Shown: piece by piece, positions 10,138 through 19,949 of the stretch
Layout of the letters: each line of letters begins with the position of its first letter
How positions within the stretch are numbered: the stretch's first letter is position 1
Source: Myxococcales bacterium
Lineage (GTDB): Bacteria > Myxococcota_A > Polyangia > Polyangiales > Houyiibacteriaceae
Direction: 5' to 3'
DNA: 64,000 bases
Assembly (NCBI GenBank): GCA_029863605.1
Contig: JAOTVB010000002.1
Coordinates: 124,001-188,000 of the forward strand
Notes under the pieces: model-generated
Told to the model about the DNA's origin: nothing
Databases searched by the model: none
The model's input: the letters and a program-made list of their open reading frames with translations, nothing else
Position numbers and translations under genes: made by a program

Positions 10138-11198
10138 GCTTCCCTCCGTCGTCGTCGAACGACCCACGCTTCGGGAAGCAGCCCCTCGAGCACGATGAGC
10201 AGGAATGCAGGCAACAACACCAATGCGAAGCGATTCTCGTGGACAGTCACTCGCCGTGCCTTCTGCTCGGTTGCCTGCAGTTTGCGGAACGCAGCTCGAA
10301 TCTGGTCGACGCCGACGGTACCTTCGCGAGCTCGGAAGTATTGACCTCCGGTGATCGAGGCGATCTCCTTGAGAGTGTCTTCGTTTTCGGTAGTGAGCGC
10401 GGTCATCACGAGGCGGCCGGCCGAGTCTTTCATGTGGCCCGTGAGTGTTCCGTCGGCAGTGTAGCTCGGGATCGGCTCGCCGTTACTCGAACCGATGCCG
10501 ACGGTGTAGACCTGAATGCCAGCGGCTTTGAGCTCCTCGGCTGCTGCGATGGGATCGCCCTCGTGATCCTCGCCGTCCGTGAACAGAACGACGACCCTGG
10601 AGCGACGATTCGGGTCGGTGGCCTCGCTCCCGCCTTCGTTGGAGCTCTCGATGAGCCGTTTCGATGCGATGAGGGCTTTGCCGATCGCAGTTCCACCGAA
10701 GGGCATGTCCATGGGGCCGAGATCTCGCAGAAACAAACGGATTGCGGAATAGTCGACCGTCATCGGGAATGCCATCGCGTCCCCCGCGAAGGCCACGAGC
10801 CCGACACGATCGCCATCGAGATCGTTCAGCAAGCGCTCGAGCTCCGCTTTGGCTCGCTTGATTCGACTCGGATGAACGTCTTGTGCGAGCATGCTCTTCG
10901 AGAAATCGAGCGCGATGACGACATCGATGCCGCGTTTACGAAGCACCCGCGTCCGGCTTCCATATTGAGGCCCCGCGAATGCGATAATCAGCAATGCAAT
11001 CCCGGCGGTCACGAGCAGTGCGCGCGCCAACCGCCACCATTTCGAGTGACCGACCACCAAAGGCTCGATAGTCGCACTATCTCCAAAATTGCGCGTCCCA
11101 CGGCGCCGTCTTTGCGCGTTCCACCAAGACGCGCCTACGAGCACAGGAACCAATAACAATAGCCACAGCGCCTGTTCATCAGCCCAGCTCATGGCCAC
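10134..11198 (-). CDS. batB: BatB-like von Willebrand factor A membrane protein
   Basis: DVVIALDFSKSMLAQD (MIDAS DxSxS), VVLFTDGEDHEGDP, TM at both ends. Confidence 0.85.
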   Translation of the reverse strand: MAMSWADEQALWLLLLVPVLVGASWWNAQRRRRGTRNFGDSATIEPLVVGHSKWWRLARALLVTAGIALLIIAFAGPQYGSRTRVLRKRGIDVVIALDFSKSMLAQDVHPSRIKRAKAELERLLNDLDGDRVGLVAFAGDAMAFPMTVDYSAIRLFLRDLGPMDMPFGGTAIGKALIASKRLIESSNEGGSEATDPNRRSRVVVLFTDGEDHEGDPIAAAEELKAAGIQVYTVGIGSSNGEPIPSYTADGTLTGHMKDSAGRLVMTALTTENEDTLKEIASITGGQYFRAREGTVGVDQIRAAFRKLQATEQKARRVTVHENRFALVLLPAFLLIVLEGLLPEAWVVRRRRREA

Positions 11199-12301
11199 CT
11201 CTTCAACCAGACGAGGATCAGTGCTTCGATCATCAGGAAGAGCAGCGCCGGCCCAGCGAATGCAGGAAAGAGCTCGGTGTACATGCGTCCGGCGTCCTCG
11301 ATTTCACTCTTCTCGAGCTGGTCGAGGATCTGGTGGAAGCTCTGCTCGAGGCCCTCGCGGTCGCTGACCGCGAAAAACTCGCCACCAGTCTTTTCCGCCA
11401 TCTCCTCGAGAAGCTCCGGGTTCACCGGGTAGTTACCCTGACTCCACAGGGCCCGGCCGAAGATGCCGACGCCCTTTTGCACACGTGCCCGGTCGCTCAC
11501 GCCCATCAAGATGGGGAAGATCTTCACCCCCATCGCGCTTGCTAGGTCGGCTGCCTGTGACGGCGACACGTTCCCCGCGTTGGATTCCCCGTCGGTAAGA
11601 AGGATGAGCACCTTGCTCTTCGCGTGTGATCGTTTGAGGCGGTTCAGGGAGACCCCGACCGCATTTCCGATCGCGGTCCCGCGTCCATCGATTTGGTCGA
11701 GCGCCAGACCCCGGAGCGCGGTTCTCAAAGCCTCACGGTCGGTCGTGAGTGGAAGGAGCGTGTAAGCCTCGACGCCGAATACGACCGCGCCGATTCTATC
11801 GTTGGGTCGCCGGTCGATGAAGTCTCTAACCACGGCTTGGGTCGCTTTGAAGCGCGTCGGGCGAATGTCTGCAGCCTCCATCGACCTGGACATGTCGAGC
11901 GTCAGCATGATTTCGATCCCGGCGACATCGGCGACGTCGCGAGCGTGAATGCTCTGCGGTCCCATCAGACCGATCACCAAAAGGGCGAGGGCCACCGTCC
12001 GAAGTGCGCTTGGTAGGTCACCGAGCCGCGTCCGCCAACTCGTTTGTCGCATTCGAAGAGCCGCGCCGCGGCTGAACTGTAGCCGGGGCTTGGACAATCG
12101 CTGCACCCACACGCGCGCGAGCCATACCAATGCGGCGCCGAGCAGCAACAGACCCGCCCAAGGGCGCTCGAACCTCAGCTGCTCGTCGGTGATCAAGATC
12201 TGATAGCGGGTTTCGAGGTAACGCAGGCTGACGATGAACCCCGCAATCGCCGCGGCGCCAAACCACGCAAACGCCCACATGCGTCGCTGCGACGAGCTCA
12301 T
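11189..12301 (-). CDS. batA: BatA-like von Willebrand factor A membrane protein
   Basis: IEIMLTLDMSRSMEAADIRPTRF, ILLTDGESNAG; N- and C-terminal TM helices. Confidence 0.85.
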   Translation of the reverse strand: MSSSQRRMWAFAWFGAAAIAGFIVSLRYLETRYQILITDEQLRFERPWAGLLLLGAALVWLARVWVQRLSKPRLQFSRGAALRMRQTSWRTRLGDLPSALRTVALALLVIGLMGPQSIHARDVADVAGIEIMLTLDMSRSMEAADIRPTRFKATQAVVRDFIDRRPNDRIGAVVFGVEAYTLLPLTTDREALRTALRGLALDQIDGRGTAIGNAVGVSLNRLKRSHAKSKVLILLTDGESNAGNVSPSQAADLASAMGVKIFPILMGVSDRARVQKGVGIFGRALWSQGNYPVNPELLEEMAEKTGGEFFAVSDREGLEQSFHQILDQLEKSEIEDAGRMYTELFPAFAGPALLFLMIEALILVWLKRWP

Positions 12302-13239
12302 GCACGCCCTCCCACGTTGGCGGCGGTTGCGGGTCGTGTGCGATTGACGAGCGCAAAGGCTTCGGCGATGAGATCTTCGGAGGCCTCGTCAGCGAGCGAA
12401 GCCCGAGCAAACTTGACGAGATCGCATTGGCCCAGGAACGCGATGGCTTCGGTGGGTTGGATCGTCAGAGCCTCGGTTTGGCCGAGCTCGGTTGCGATCT
12501 CGTCGGTCGTGCTCTCGAGCCCATGAAAGCCGAACCGAAGCCCGAGATAGTTGCGAATGGAATCGCTCACTGCATCGACCCACTGCTCCGTGCGCCCGTC
12601 CTCGATCTCAGCTGCTCGTTGGCCTTGTAGGGAACGAAGCTCGGCGAGGGCCAGCTCCCACGGCGGCGGTGGGGGAGGGGGCTCGGGCTCGGGTCGATCG
12701 CGCCGTTGCCACCATCGCATTAAGAGCCAAGCCAGAAGCGCACCGAAGAGCACCGCCACGAGCGCGCCGAGGATCGCCAGTAATGTGTAGTCGTCTTGCT
12801 CGACCACGACGGGGTCGGTCGGCGGCTTGAGCTCCGCGTTTGGCTCGTTGGCCAACACCGAATGCACATCGACGGCTCGCGCCTCCGAATCCGCATACTC
12901 AAGCTCGCCCGCGACGTTCGACAAGCGAACCCGAATCGGTCCGAGTTGGTGAGTACCGACTTCGAAGCATTGGAGCGTCAGTTCGAAGGTAAACGTCTTC
13001 GCCTCGCCGTCCTCGGAAGGCTCGACCGTGACTTTTTTCGCGAGCATCTCGAAAGGAGCAATGGATTGGTCGGGAACCGCAGCATCGCCAGACACGCCGG
13101 TCGTCACTCTCAGGATGACTGGAATCGGATCGCCAAGGGTTGTTTCGAGCGGCACTTCGAGCTCGACCATCGGAGCGTCGGCGGCCGCCCGAACGGTGAT
13201 CAGGAAGCCCAACGCCAAGATGACGCCCGCGCGCCTCAC
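12298..13239 (-). CDS. Bat-cassette membrane protein (DUF4381-like; signal peptide, TM, Pro-rich linker)
   Basis: Position between DUF58 and batA; TM AILGALVAVLFGALLAWLLMRWWQRR then EPEPPPPPPPWELALAELRSLQ. Confidence 0.6.
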   Translation of the reverse strand: MRRAGVILALGFLITVRAAADAPMVELEVPLETTLGDPIPVILRVTTGVSGDAAVPDQSIAPFEMLAKKVTVEPSEDGEAKTFTFELTLQCFEVGTHQLGPIRVRLSNVAGELEYADSEARAVDVHSVLANEPNAELKPPTDPVVVEQDDYTLLAILGALVAVLFGALLAWLLMRWWQRRDRPEPEPPPPPPPWELALAELRSLQGQRAAEIEDGRTEQWVDAVSDSIRNYLGLRFGFHGLESTTDEIATELGQTEALTIQPTEAIAFLGQCDLVKFARASLADEASEDLIAEAFALVNRTRPATAANVGGRA

Positions 13240-14123
13240 CGAAAACCCGTGAGCCGTCGCTGCCTGAGGCGAAACAACTCGGCTAGGGGTCGTACGTAAT
13301 CGCGCTCAGTACTGACCGTGACGTGATCCAGCTGAAGCCGCTTGAAGAGATGCTCCCGGCCCGCGCGTTGCTTTTGGGCCTCTCGCGCATATTCGGTCCG
13401 CACGTCCAAGTCCGATGTGTCGACTTCGATGATCTCTCCCGTTTCCAAGTCTTCGATTAGGGCTAGGCCGACGTCGCGGAGGTCGTCTTCGCGGGGGTCG
13501 ACTACTTGGATCGGAATGAGATCATGTTTTGCCGCCACGACCTTGAGCTGTTTTTCATAGTCTCGTGCGATGAAGTCGCTGATCAAGAAGGCCACGGTGC
13601 GTCGCTTGCCGATCCCTCCGAGGAGATCGAGCGCCGCTGCGAGATCTGTTCCACGTCCTTCGGGTGCAGCATTGAGAATCTCCGTCACCACGCGCATCAC
13701 GTGAGAGCGTCCCTTCTTGGGAGGGACGAAGCGTTCGATGCGGTCGGTGAATAAGATCAGACCCACGCGGTCGTTGTTCTTGATGGCGCTGAACGCGAGG
13801 AGCGCTGCAACCTCGGCCACTGTTTCGATCTTGGGCTTGGCCACCGATCCAAATCGCTCGCTTGCCGACAGATCGACGAGCAAGATCACCGTCATCTCAC
13901 GTTCTTCCGTGAAGACTTTGACGTACGTATCGTTCATCCGAGCACTGACGTTCCAATCGATGAACCGTACGTCGTCACCCGGCTGATACTGACGCACCTC
14001 GCTGAAGGCCATGCCACGCCCCTTGAAAACGGAGTGATAGCTTCCAGCGAGCTGGTCGTTGGCGAGCCTCGAGGTGTAGATCTCGATCTTCTTGAGTTTC
14101 TTGACGAGCTCGCGAGAGATCAC
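13236..14123 (-). CDS. DUF58 domain protein
   Basis: GSYHSVFKGRGMAFSEVRQYQPGDDVRFIDWNVSARMNDTYVKVFTEEREMTVILLVDLSASE. Confidence 0.93.
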   Translation of the reverse strand: MISRELVKKLKKIEIYTSRLANDQLAGSYHSVFKGRGMAFSEVRQYQPGDDVRFIDWNVSARMNDTYVKVFTEEREMTVILLVDLSASERFGSVAKPKIETVAEVAALLAFSAIKNNDRVGLILFTDRIERFVPPKKGRSHVMRVVTEILNAAPEGRGTDLAAALDLLGGIGKRRTVAFLISDFIARDYEKQLKVVAAKHDLIPIQVVDPREDDLRDVGLALIEDLETGEIIEVDTSDLDVRTEYAREAQKQRAGREHLFKRLQLDHVTVSTERDYVRPLAELFRLRQRRLTGFR

Positions 14124-14135
14124 GATAGACCCCGC

Positions 14136-15149
14136 TTACGGAACTTCCACGGTTTCGAAGATGCGCCGGACGATCTGATCGCTGGTGATTTCTTCGGCTT
14201 CGGCTTCGTAAGAGCGAATGATTCGGTGTCGAAGCACATCCGGCCCAATCGCCTTGATGTCTTCGGGCGTGACGTAGCCACGATGCCGCATAAACGCGTG
14301 AGCGCGTGATGCCACGTTCAGCGCGATTGAGGCGCGAGGAGAGGCACCATGCGCAATCATGTCGGTGAGGTCGCCGAGGCCCACGCGAACCGGGTGCCGC
14401 GTCGCGGTCACGATCGACACGATGTAGTCTTTGATTTTGGGATCGATGTACACGTGGCCGACCGTCTTGCGTGCCTCCAGGAGCTTGGATGTCGTGGTCA
14501 CCTGCTGAATTCCTCGACCGGCCGCCGCGTCCTTGCCGAGCAGCAAGTGGTCGGAGATCTGGTCCATGATTTTTCGTTCTTCTTCCTGGCTCGGGTAGTC
14601 CACGCGGACGTGGAGCATGAATCGGTCGACCTGCGCCTCGGCGAGCGGGTATGTGCCCTCCTGCTCGATTGGGTTCTGGGTCGCCATGACCATGAACGGT
14701 TCGTCGAGCTTGTGCGTGGTGTCGCCTATCGTGACCTGAAGCTCCTGCATGGCTTCGAGCAGAGCGCTCTGCACCTTGGCCGGCGCGCGATTGATCTCGT
14801 CGGCCAGGACGAGGTTGGCAAAGATGGGGCCGCGCTTCGCAGTAAATTCGCCCCTCTGCTGGTTGTAGATCACGGTGCCGATGACGTCGGCCGGCAACAA
14901 GTCGGGCGTGAACTGAATTCGTTGGAACTTGGCCGCGATCGTTTGGCAGATGGTGTTGACGGTCAGGGTCTTCGCGAGGCCCGGTACACCTTCGAGCAGG
15001 ATGTGGCCACCGGTGAGCAGACCGATCAAGATCCGTTCGATCATGACGTCCTGGCCGACGACGACCTTGTGGACTTCGTGGAGAACCGTATCTATGAACG
15101 CGCTCTCGCGCTGAACCATCTCGTTGATCGCTCGAACGTCGTTGGACAT
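14136..15149 (-). CDS. MoxR-family AAA+ ATPase
   Basis: ILIGLLTGGHILLEGVPGLAKTLTVNTIC (Walker A), VLADEINRAPAKVQSALLEAMQE (Walker B), MATQNPIEQEGTYPLAEAQVDRF. Confidence 0.96.
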   Translation of the reverse strand: MSNDVRAINEMVQRESAFIDTVLHEVHKVVVGQDVMIERILIGLLTGGHILLEGVPGLAKTLTVNTICQTIAAKFQRIQFTPDLLPADVIGTVIYNQQRGEFTAKRGPIFANLVLADEINRAPAKVQSALLEAMQELQVTIGDTTHKLDEPFMVMATQNPIEQEGTYPLAEAQVDRFMLHVRVDYPSQEEERKIMDQISDHLLLGKDAAAGRGIQQVTTTSKLLEARKTVGHVYIDPKIKDYIVSIVTATRHPVRVGLGDLTDMIAHGASPRASIALNVASRAHAFMRHRGYVTPEDIKAIGPDVLRHRIIRSYEAEAEEITSDQIVRRIFETVEVP

Positions 15150-15263
15150 GAAATCTCCTTAGGGCGAGGGGCTAGCATGCAGGTCCACCCCCGACCAACA
15201 GCTGGGGCGGACGGATTATTCGCCGTCTGTGGCCGTTCCAATTCTAGGGACGCGTCGAGTGGC

Positions 15264-15311
15264 AATGTCGGCGGGAGTGTCAGCGCTAGTGTCCGCGGTA
15301 GTGAAAGCGCT
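15264..15311. repeat. Four tandem degenerate 12-bp repeats upstream of hemL
   Basis: AATGTCGGCGGG / AGTGTCAGCGCT / AGTGTCCGCGGT / AGTGAAAGCGCT, contiguous, followed by TTGACA at 15311-15316. Confidence 0.7.
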
Positions 15312-15346
15312 TGACAGGGGGCGGGGGGATCTCAAGGCTCCGCGGC

Positions 15347-16630
15347 ATGGCTGACCCGGTCTCTCGAGAGCTTTTTGCCCGTGCTTCCAAGGTCATCCCC
15401 GGCGGCGTCAACTCTCCGGTGCGCGCCTTCCGCGCCGTTGGCGGCGAGCCGATCTTCATCAAAGAGGCGCACGGCTCCATGCTGGTCGGCGCTGATGGCA
15501 CCGAGTACGTCGACTACATCGGTTCTTGGGGTCCGATGATCCTCGGGCACGCGCACCCCGACGTGGTGGCGGCGATTCAGCGCGCGGCTGAGAAGGGCTC
15601 GAGCTACGGTGCACCGACCGAAGCCGAGATCACCATGGCAGAGCGCATTCGTGATGCCGTTCCGTCGATGGAGATGTCACGGCTCGTGTCGAGCGGTACG
15701 GAAGCAACGATGGGCGCGCTTCGCGTCGCGCGGGGGTTTACGGGGCGCGACCTGATCGTGAAGTGCATCGGCGGCTATCACGGCGGTGCCGATTACTTGC
15801 TCGTCAAAGGCGGAAGTGGCCTTGCGACCCTTGGCGAGCCCGACAGCGCGGGCGTTCCTTCGGCGATCGCCGCAACGACCGCGGTCGTGCCGTATAACGA
15901 CGCCTACGCGCTCGAGCAGCTCTTCGCCGAACGCGGCAGCGAGATTGCCGCCGTGATCTTCGAGCCCATCGCCGGCAATATGGGCTGCATACCGCCCGAT
16001 CCCGTCTGGCTCGACGCGCTTCGTACCCAGACCCAAAACCACAGCGCCCTCCTGATCTGCGACGAGGTGATGACCGGTTTCCGCGTGGCATGGGGCGGGG
16101 CCCAGGCTCTTTACGACATTCGCCCCGATCTCACCTGCCTCGGCAAAATCATCGGGGGGGGCCTGCCGGTCGGTGCCTACGGCGGTCGCACCGAGATCAT
16201 GGAGAAGGTCGCTCCCGTCGGGCCGGTGTATCAAGCGGGCACCCTCAGCGGAAACCCGCTCGCTGTCGCGGCCGGACTGGAAACCTTGGAGCTACTGCTT
16301 AGGCCAGGTGTCTACGATGACCTCGAGCACAAGGGCGACCAAGTCCAGGCCCTAATCGAAGAGCATGCCGGAGCGGCCGGCGTTCCGATCAGCGTCCAGC
16401 GGGTAGGCTCGATGTTGACCGCGTTTTTTAGAGGGAAGCCCATCCGGAACTGGGACGAGGCAGCCGACACCGATCGTGACGCCTTTGGCCGCTGGCACGC
16501 CGCCCTCCTCGAAAACGGCGTCTACTGGCCTCCCAGCCAATTCGAGGCGGCCTTCATCTCGCTCGCCCACGACGCCGAAGCGCTCGACAAGACCAGCCGC
16601 GCCTTCAAGGCGGCGTTTGCCGCTCTGTAG
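15347..16630 (+). CDS. hemL: Glutamate-1-semialdehyde 2,1-aminomutase
   Basis: MADPVSRELFARASKVIPGGVNSPVRAF, YVDYIGSWGPMILGHAHP, LICDEVMTGFR, AYGGRTEIMEKVAPVGPVYQAGTLSGNPLA. Confidence 0.97.
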   Translation: MADPVSRELFARASKVIPGGVNSPVRAFRAVGGEPIFIKEAHGSMLVGADGTEYVDYIGSWGPMILGHAHPDVVAAIQRAAEKGSSYGAPTEAEITMAERIRDAVPSMEMSRLVSSGTEATMGALRVARGFTGRDLIVKCIGGYHGGADYLLVKGGSGLATLGEPDSAGVPSAIAATTAVVPYNDAYALEQLFAERGSEIAAVIFEPIAGNMGCIPPDPVWLDALRTQTQNHSALLICDEVMTGFRVAWGGAQALYDIRPDLTCLGKIIGGGLPVGAYGGRTEIMEKVAPVGPVYQAGTLSGNPLAVAAGLETLELLLRPGVYDDLEHKGDQVQALIEEHAGAAGVPISVQRVGSMLTAFFRGKPIRNWDEAADTDRDAFGRWHAALLENGVYWPPSQFEAAFISLAHDAEALDKTSRAFKAAFAAL

Positions 16631-16679
16631 ACCAGCAAAAACGAGCACTTGCGCGCAATTGATTCGTCCGCAACCAACC

Positions 16680-16707
16680 TTGACCCTAGATCCCCTCATG
16701 CTATACG
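16680..16707 (+). promoter_or_regulatory. Putative sigma-70-type promoter for the atp Fo genes
   Basis: TTGACC - 16 bp - TATACG, about 47 bp upstream of the atpZ ORF. Confidence 0.4.
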
Positions 16708-16753
16708 CCGCGCGCTCTTCGAGCGTGGATCCTTGGAACTGTAGGGAAAAGAT

Positions 16754-17011
16754 GTGCTGGCGATGCTCCTCAACCGCGAACAACGGGAGCAGCTCAAGCA
16801 GTTGGGCAGCCTGTCGACGATCGGCCTCGAGCTGGGCCTGTCAATTGCACTCGGCTACCTCGGAGGACGCTGGCTGGATGGCAAGTTGGGTACGGAGCCT
16901 TGGCTCCAGTGGATTGGGCTTGGGCTTGGGCTTGCCGCAGGCGCGCGAAGCCTCTACAGGGTCGTCCGTCGCGCCCAGCGGATGATGGAAGAAGAAGACG
17001 AATCCCCGTGA
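16754..17011 (+). CDS. atpZ: AtpZ/AtpI family protein
   Basis: Small two-TM protein LELGLSIALGYLGGRWLDGKLGTEPWLQWIGLGLGLAAGARSLYRVV upstream of atpI/atpB. Confidence 0.8.
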   Translation: MLAMLLNREQREQLKQLGSLSTIGLELGLSIALGYLGGRWLDGKLGTEPWLQWIGLGLGLAAGARSLYRVVRRAQRMMEEEDESP

Positions 17012-17409
17012 TCGACCAACTGAAAACGCACGTTCCTCGTTATGTCGCCATCGCAGCGGTGGCGTTGGTCGCGTTGGGCTTCTTGCTTGGCAGCGCTACC
17101 GTTGGGGTGGGCGCGATCGCCGGTGGCGTCGTCGCCGTGTTGGATGCTTGGGCGCTCACGTGGCTCGCCGTTCGCGTCGTCTCTGGGGCCGGTTTCATGA
17201 GCCGTGGCTTCGCCGCAGCGCTTCTAGGCGTCAAGCTCTTCTTTTTGCTGGGCATTTGCTGGGCATTGCTCGCACGATTTGGCGTCGACCCGGTGGGTTT
17301 TTGCCTCGGCCTCGGCGCGCTGGTTCTCGGGATGCTCTACGGCGGTGCCGAGCTGTCATTCAAAGAGGCGCAGGCTAGTCGCGAGGCCCAAATGACAGGG
17401 GAGGGCTGA
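17008..17409 (+). CDS. atpI: ATP synthase subunit I
   Basis: GTG start overlapping the atpZ stop (GTGA); four-TM small protein immediately upstream of atpB. Confidence 0.7.
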   Translation: MIDQLKTHVPRYVAIAAVALVALGFLLGSATVGVGAIAGGVVAVLDAWALTWLAVRVVSGAGFMSRGFAAALLGVKLFFLLGICWALLARFGVDPVGFCLGLGALVLGMLYGGAELSFKEAQASREAQMTGEG

Positions 17410-17412
17410 GCC

Positions 17413-18574
<1,162 letters not shown>

Positions 18575-18648
18575 GCCGTAGCTCGCGTCAGGGCGTGCCG
18601 GTTGGGCGCGTCCTGGCGGGCAGCGAGTCCACGCACCATACTTGGACG

Positions 18649-19164
18649 ATGACGAGCGAGCAGCGGCCCGGTCCTTCTCCTGATTCTCCGAAACGCGGCG
18701 GAATTCCGGGTGCGGTGAAGGTCGCTGTCGTATTCGTGGTGCTGGTGGGCGCTGCTGCGTGGCTTCTGTCGGGCAGCGACAACCCCTTCGTGTACTCGAA
18801 GCTCGTGGACGAAGTGATGAATCAGCCCGACTCTTTCGAAGGTCGCCGCCTGCGGGTCGAAGGCGAGCTGCGCCAGGGGTCGATACAGTTTCGCGAGTCG
18901 CCCTGTGAATGGCGCTTCGTGCTCTACAAAGAGGACAAGGAGATGCCGGTTCGCTTTCCGCAGTGCGTCGTGCCCGATACCTTTCGAGATGGCATGGGCA
19001 TTCAGGTGACCGTCCAGGGCGAGCTCGGTGACGATGGCGTGTTCCTCGCAAATCAGGTGATTCCACGCTGCCCCTCGAAGTACGAGATGCAGCAGCGCTT
19101 GGAGGCCGGCGAAGAAATGCCTTACGACCCGAACGCGAAGCTCCCGGGCGCGGGCGAAAGCTAA
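18649..19164 (+). CDS. ccmE: CcmE-like cytochrome c maturation haem chaperone, CxxxY variant
   Basis: One TM helix plus OB-fold-like domain FVYSKLVDEVMNQPDSFEGRRLRVEGELRQGSI..., VVPDTFRDGMGIQVTVQGELGDDGVFLANQVIPRCPSKYE. Confidence 0.85.
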   Translation: MTSEQRPGPSPDSPKRGGIPGAVKVAVVFVVLVGAAAWLLSGSDNPFVYSKLVDEVMNQPDSFEGRRLRVEGELRQGSIQFRESPCEWRFVLYKEDKEMPVRFPQCVVPDTFRDGMGIQVTVQGELGDDGVFLANQVIPRCPSKYEMQQRLEAGEEMPYDPNAKLPGAGES

Positions 19165-19167
19165 AAA

Positions 19168-19189
19168 GCCCGCCTCCTCAGAGACGGGC
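19168..19189 (-). terminator. Intrinsic terminator, minus strand
   Basis: Minus strand GCCCGTCTC-TGAG-GAGGCGGGC: 9-bp stem with one G-T wobble, tetraloop, followed by TTTTT. Confidence 0.75.
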
Positions 19190-19244
19190 CCTTCAATAAC
19201 GCTTCATAGCCCCGTGACGACCGAGTCGCTCTCGGGGTGACGCG

Positions 19245-19811
19245 TCACATCTGCTCGACTTGCGCGACCCGCTTCTCGTGGCGGGCCTTCTCTTGCTCGA
19301 CCTGTTTGTCGAGTGCCTCGAGCTGCTTCTTGTGTTGCGCCTGCATCCGCTCTCGTTTCTTCTCGATCGCGGCGAGCCGACCATTGTGTCGCTTTTCCTC
19401 GGCCTCGATCATGCGCGTCTTGCGCTCGGCCTTGGCCTTTTCGGCTTTGGCCTTCTGGGCGGCCTTGCGTGCCTCGGCGTCAGCTTTAGCTTTTTCGCGC
19501 TTGGCCTGTGCGTCGCTCTTGCCCTTGTCGCCGGCTGCTTTGTCGTCGTCGCCCTTGGCCTTGGCGTCTTCGCCCTTGGCCTTGGCGTCGTCCCCTTTGG
19601 TCTTGGCGTCGTCGCCTTTGGCCTTGGCGTCGTCGCCTTTGGCCTTGGCGTCGGCTTTGGCGTCGTCGCCTTTGTCCTTGGCCTTCTTAGCTTCGCGCTT
19701 GGCTTTGCCCATGGCCTTTTCGTGATGGTCGGCGCTTGCGGTGGGTACGGTCGCAACCGCGACACCCAGTGTCAGGGCCAGCGCGATGCACAACGATGAA
19801 ATGACTCTCAT
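19245..19811 (-). CDS. Secreted Ala/Lys-rich repeat protein (AKAKGDD repeats), coiled-coil C-terminus
   Basis: Signal peptide MRVISSLCIALALTLGVAVATVPTASA, then AKAKGDD-type heptapeptide repeats and EKKRERMQAQHKKQLEALDKQVEQEKARHEKR. Confidence 0.75.
   Translation of the reverse strand: MRVISSLCIALALTLGVAVATVPTASADHHEKAMGKAKREAKKAKDKGDDAKADAKAKGDDAKAKGDDAKTKGDDAKAKGEDAKAKGDDDKAAGDKGKSDAQAKREKAKADAEARKAAQKAKAEKAKAERKTRMIEAEEKRHNGRLAAIEKKRERMQAQHKKQLEALDKQVEQEKARHEKRVAQVEQM
19542..19680. repeat. 21-bp tandem repeat encoding AKAKGDD heptads
   Basis: Repeated GCGTCGTCGCCTTTGGCCTTG-type units with substitutions. Confidence 0.85.
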
Positions 19812-19949
19812 TACAGATTCCTCCCTTGCGATGTGGACGCAGACAAACTGCCCCCCGTCCACAACCTCTCTACAGTAGGGGGCTAGCGAGCGCCCCCCAA
19901 ATCGTTCGGTTCTTGACCCATCTGCCTAAACAACCGTACAGTGCTGCGC

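Noticed and set aside
19542-19680. CRISPR-like array from the 21-bp repeats
   Set aside because: Repeats are direct, without spacers, and in-frame coding heptads.
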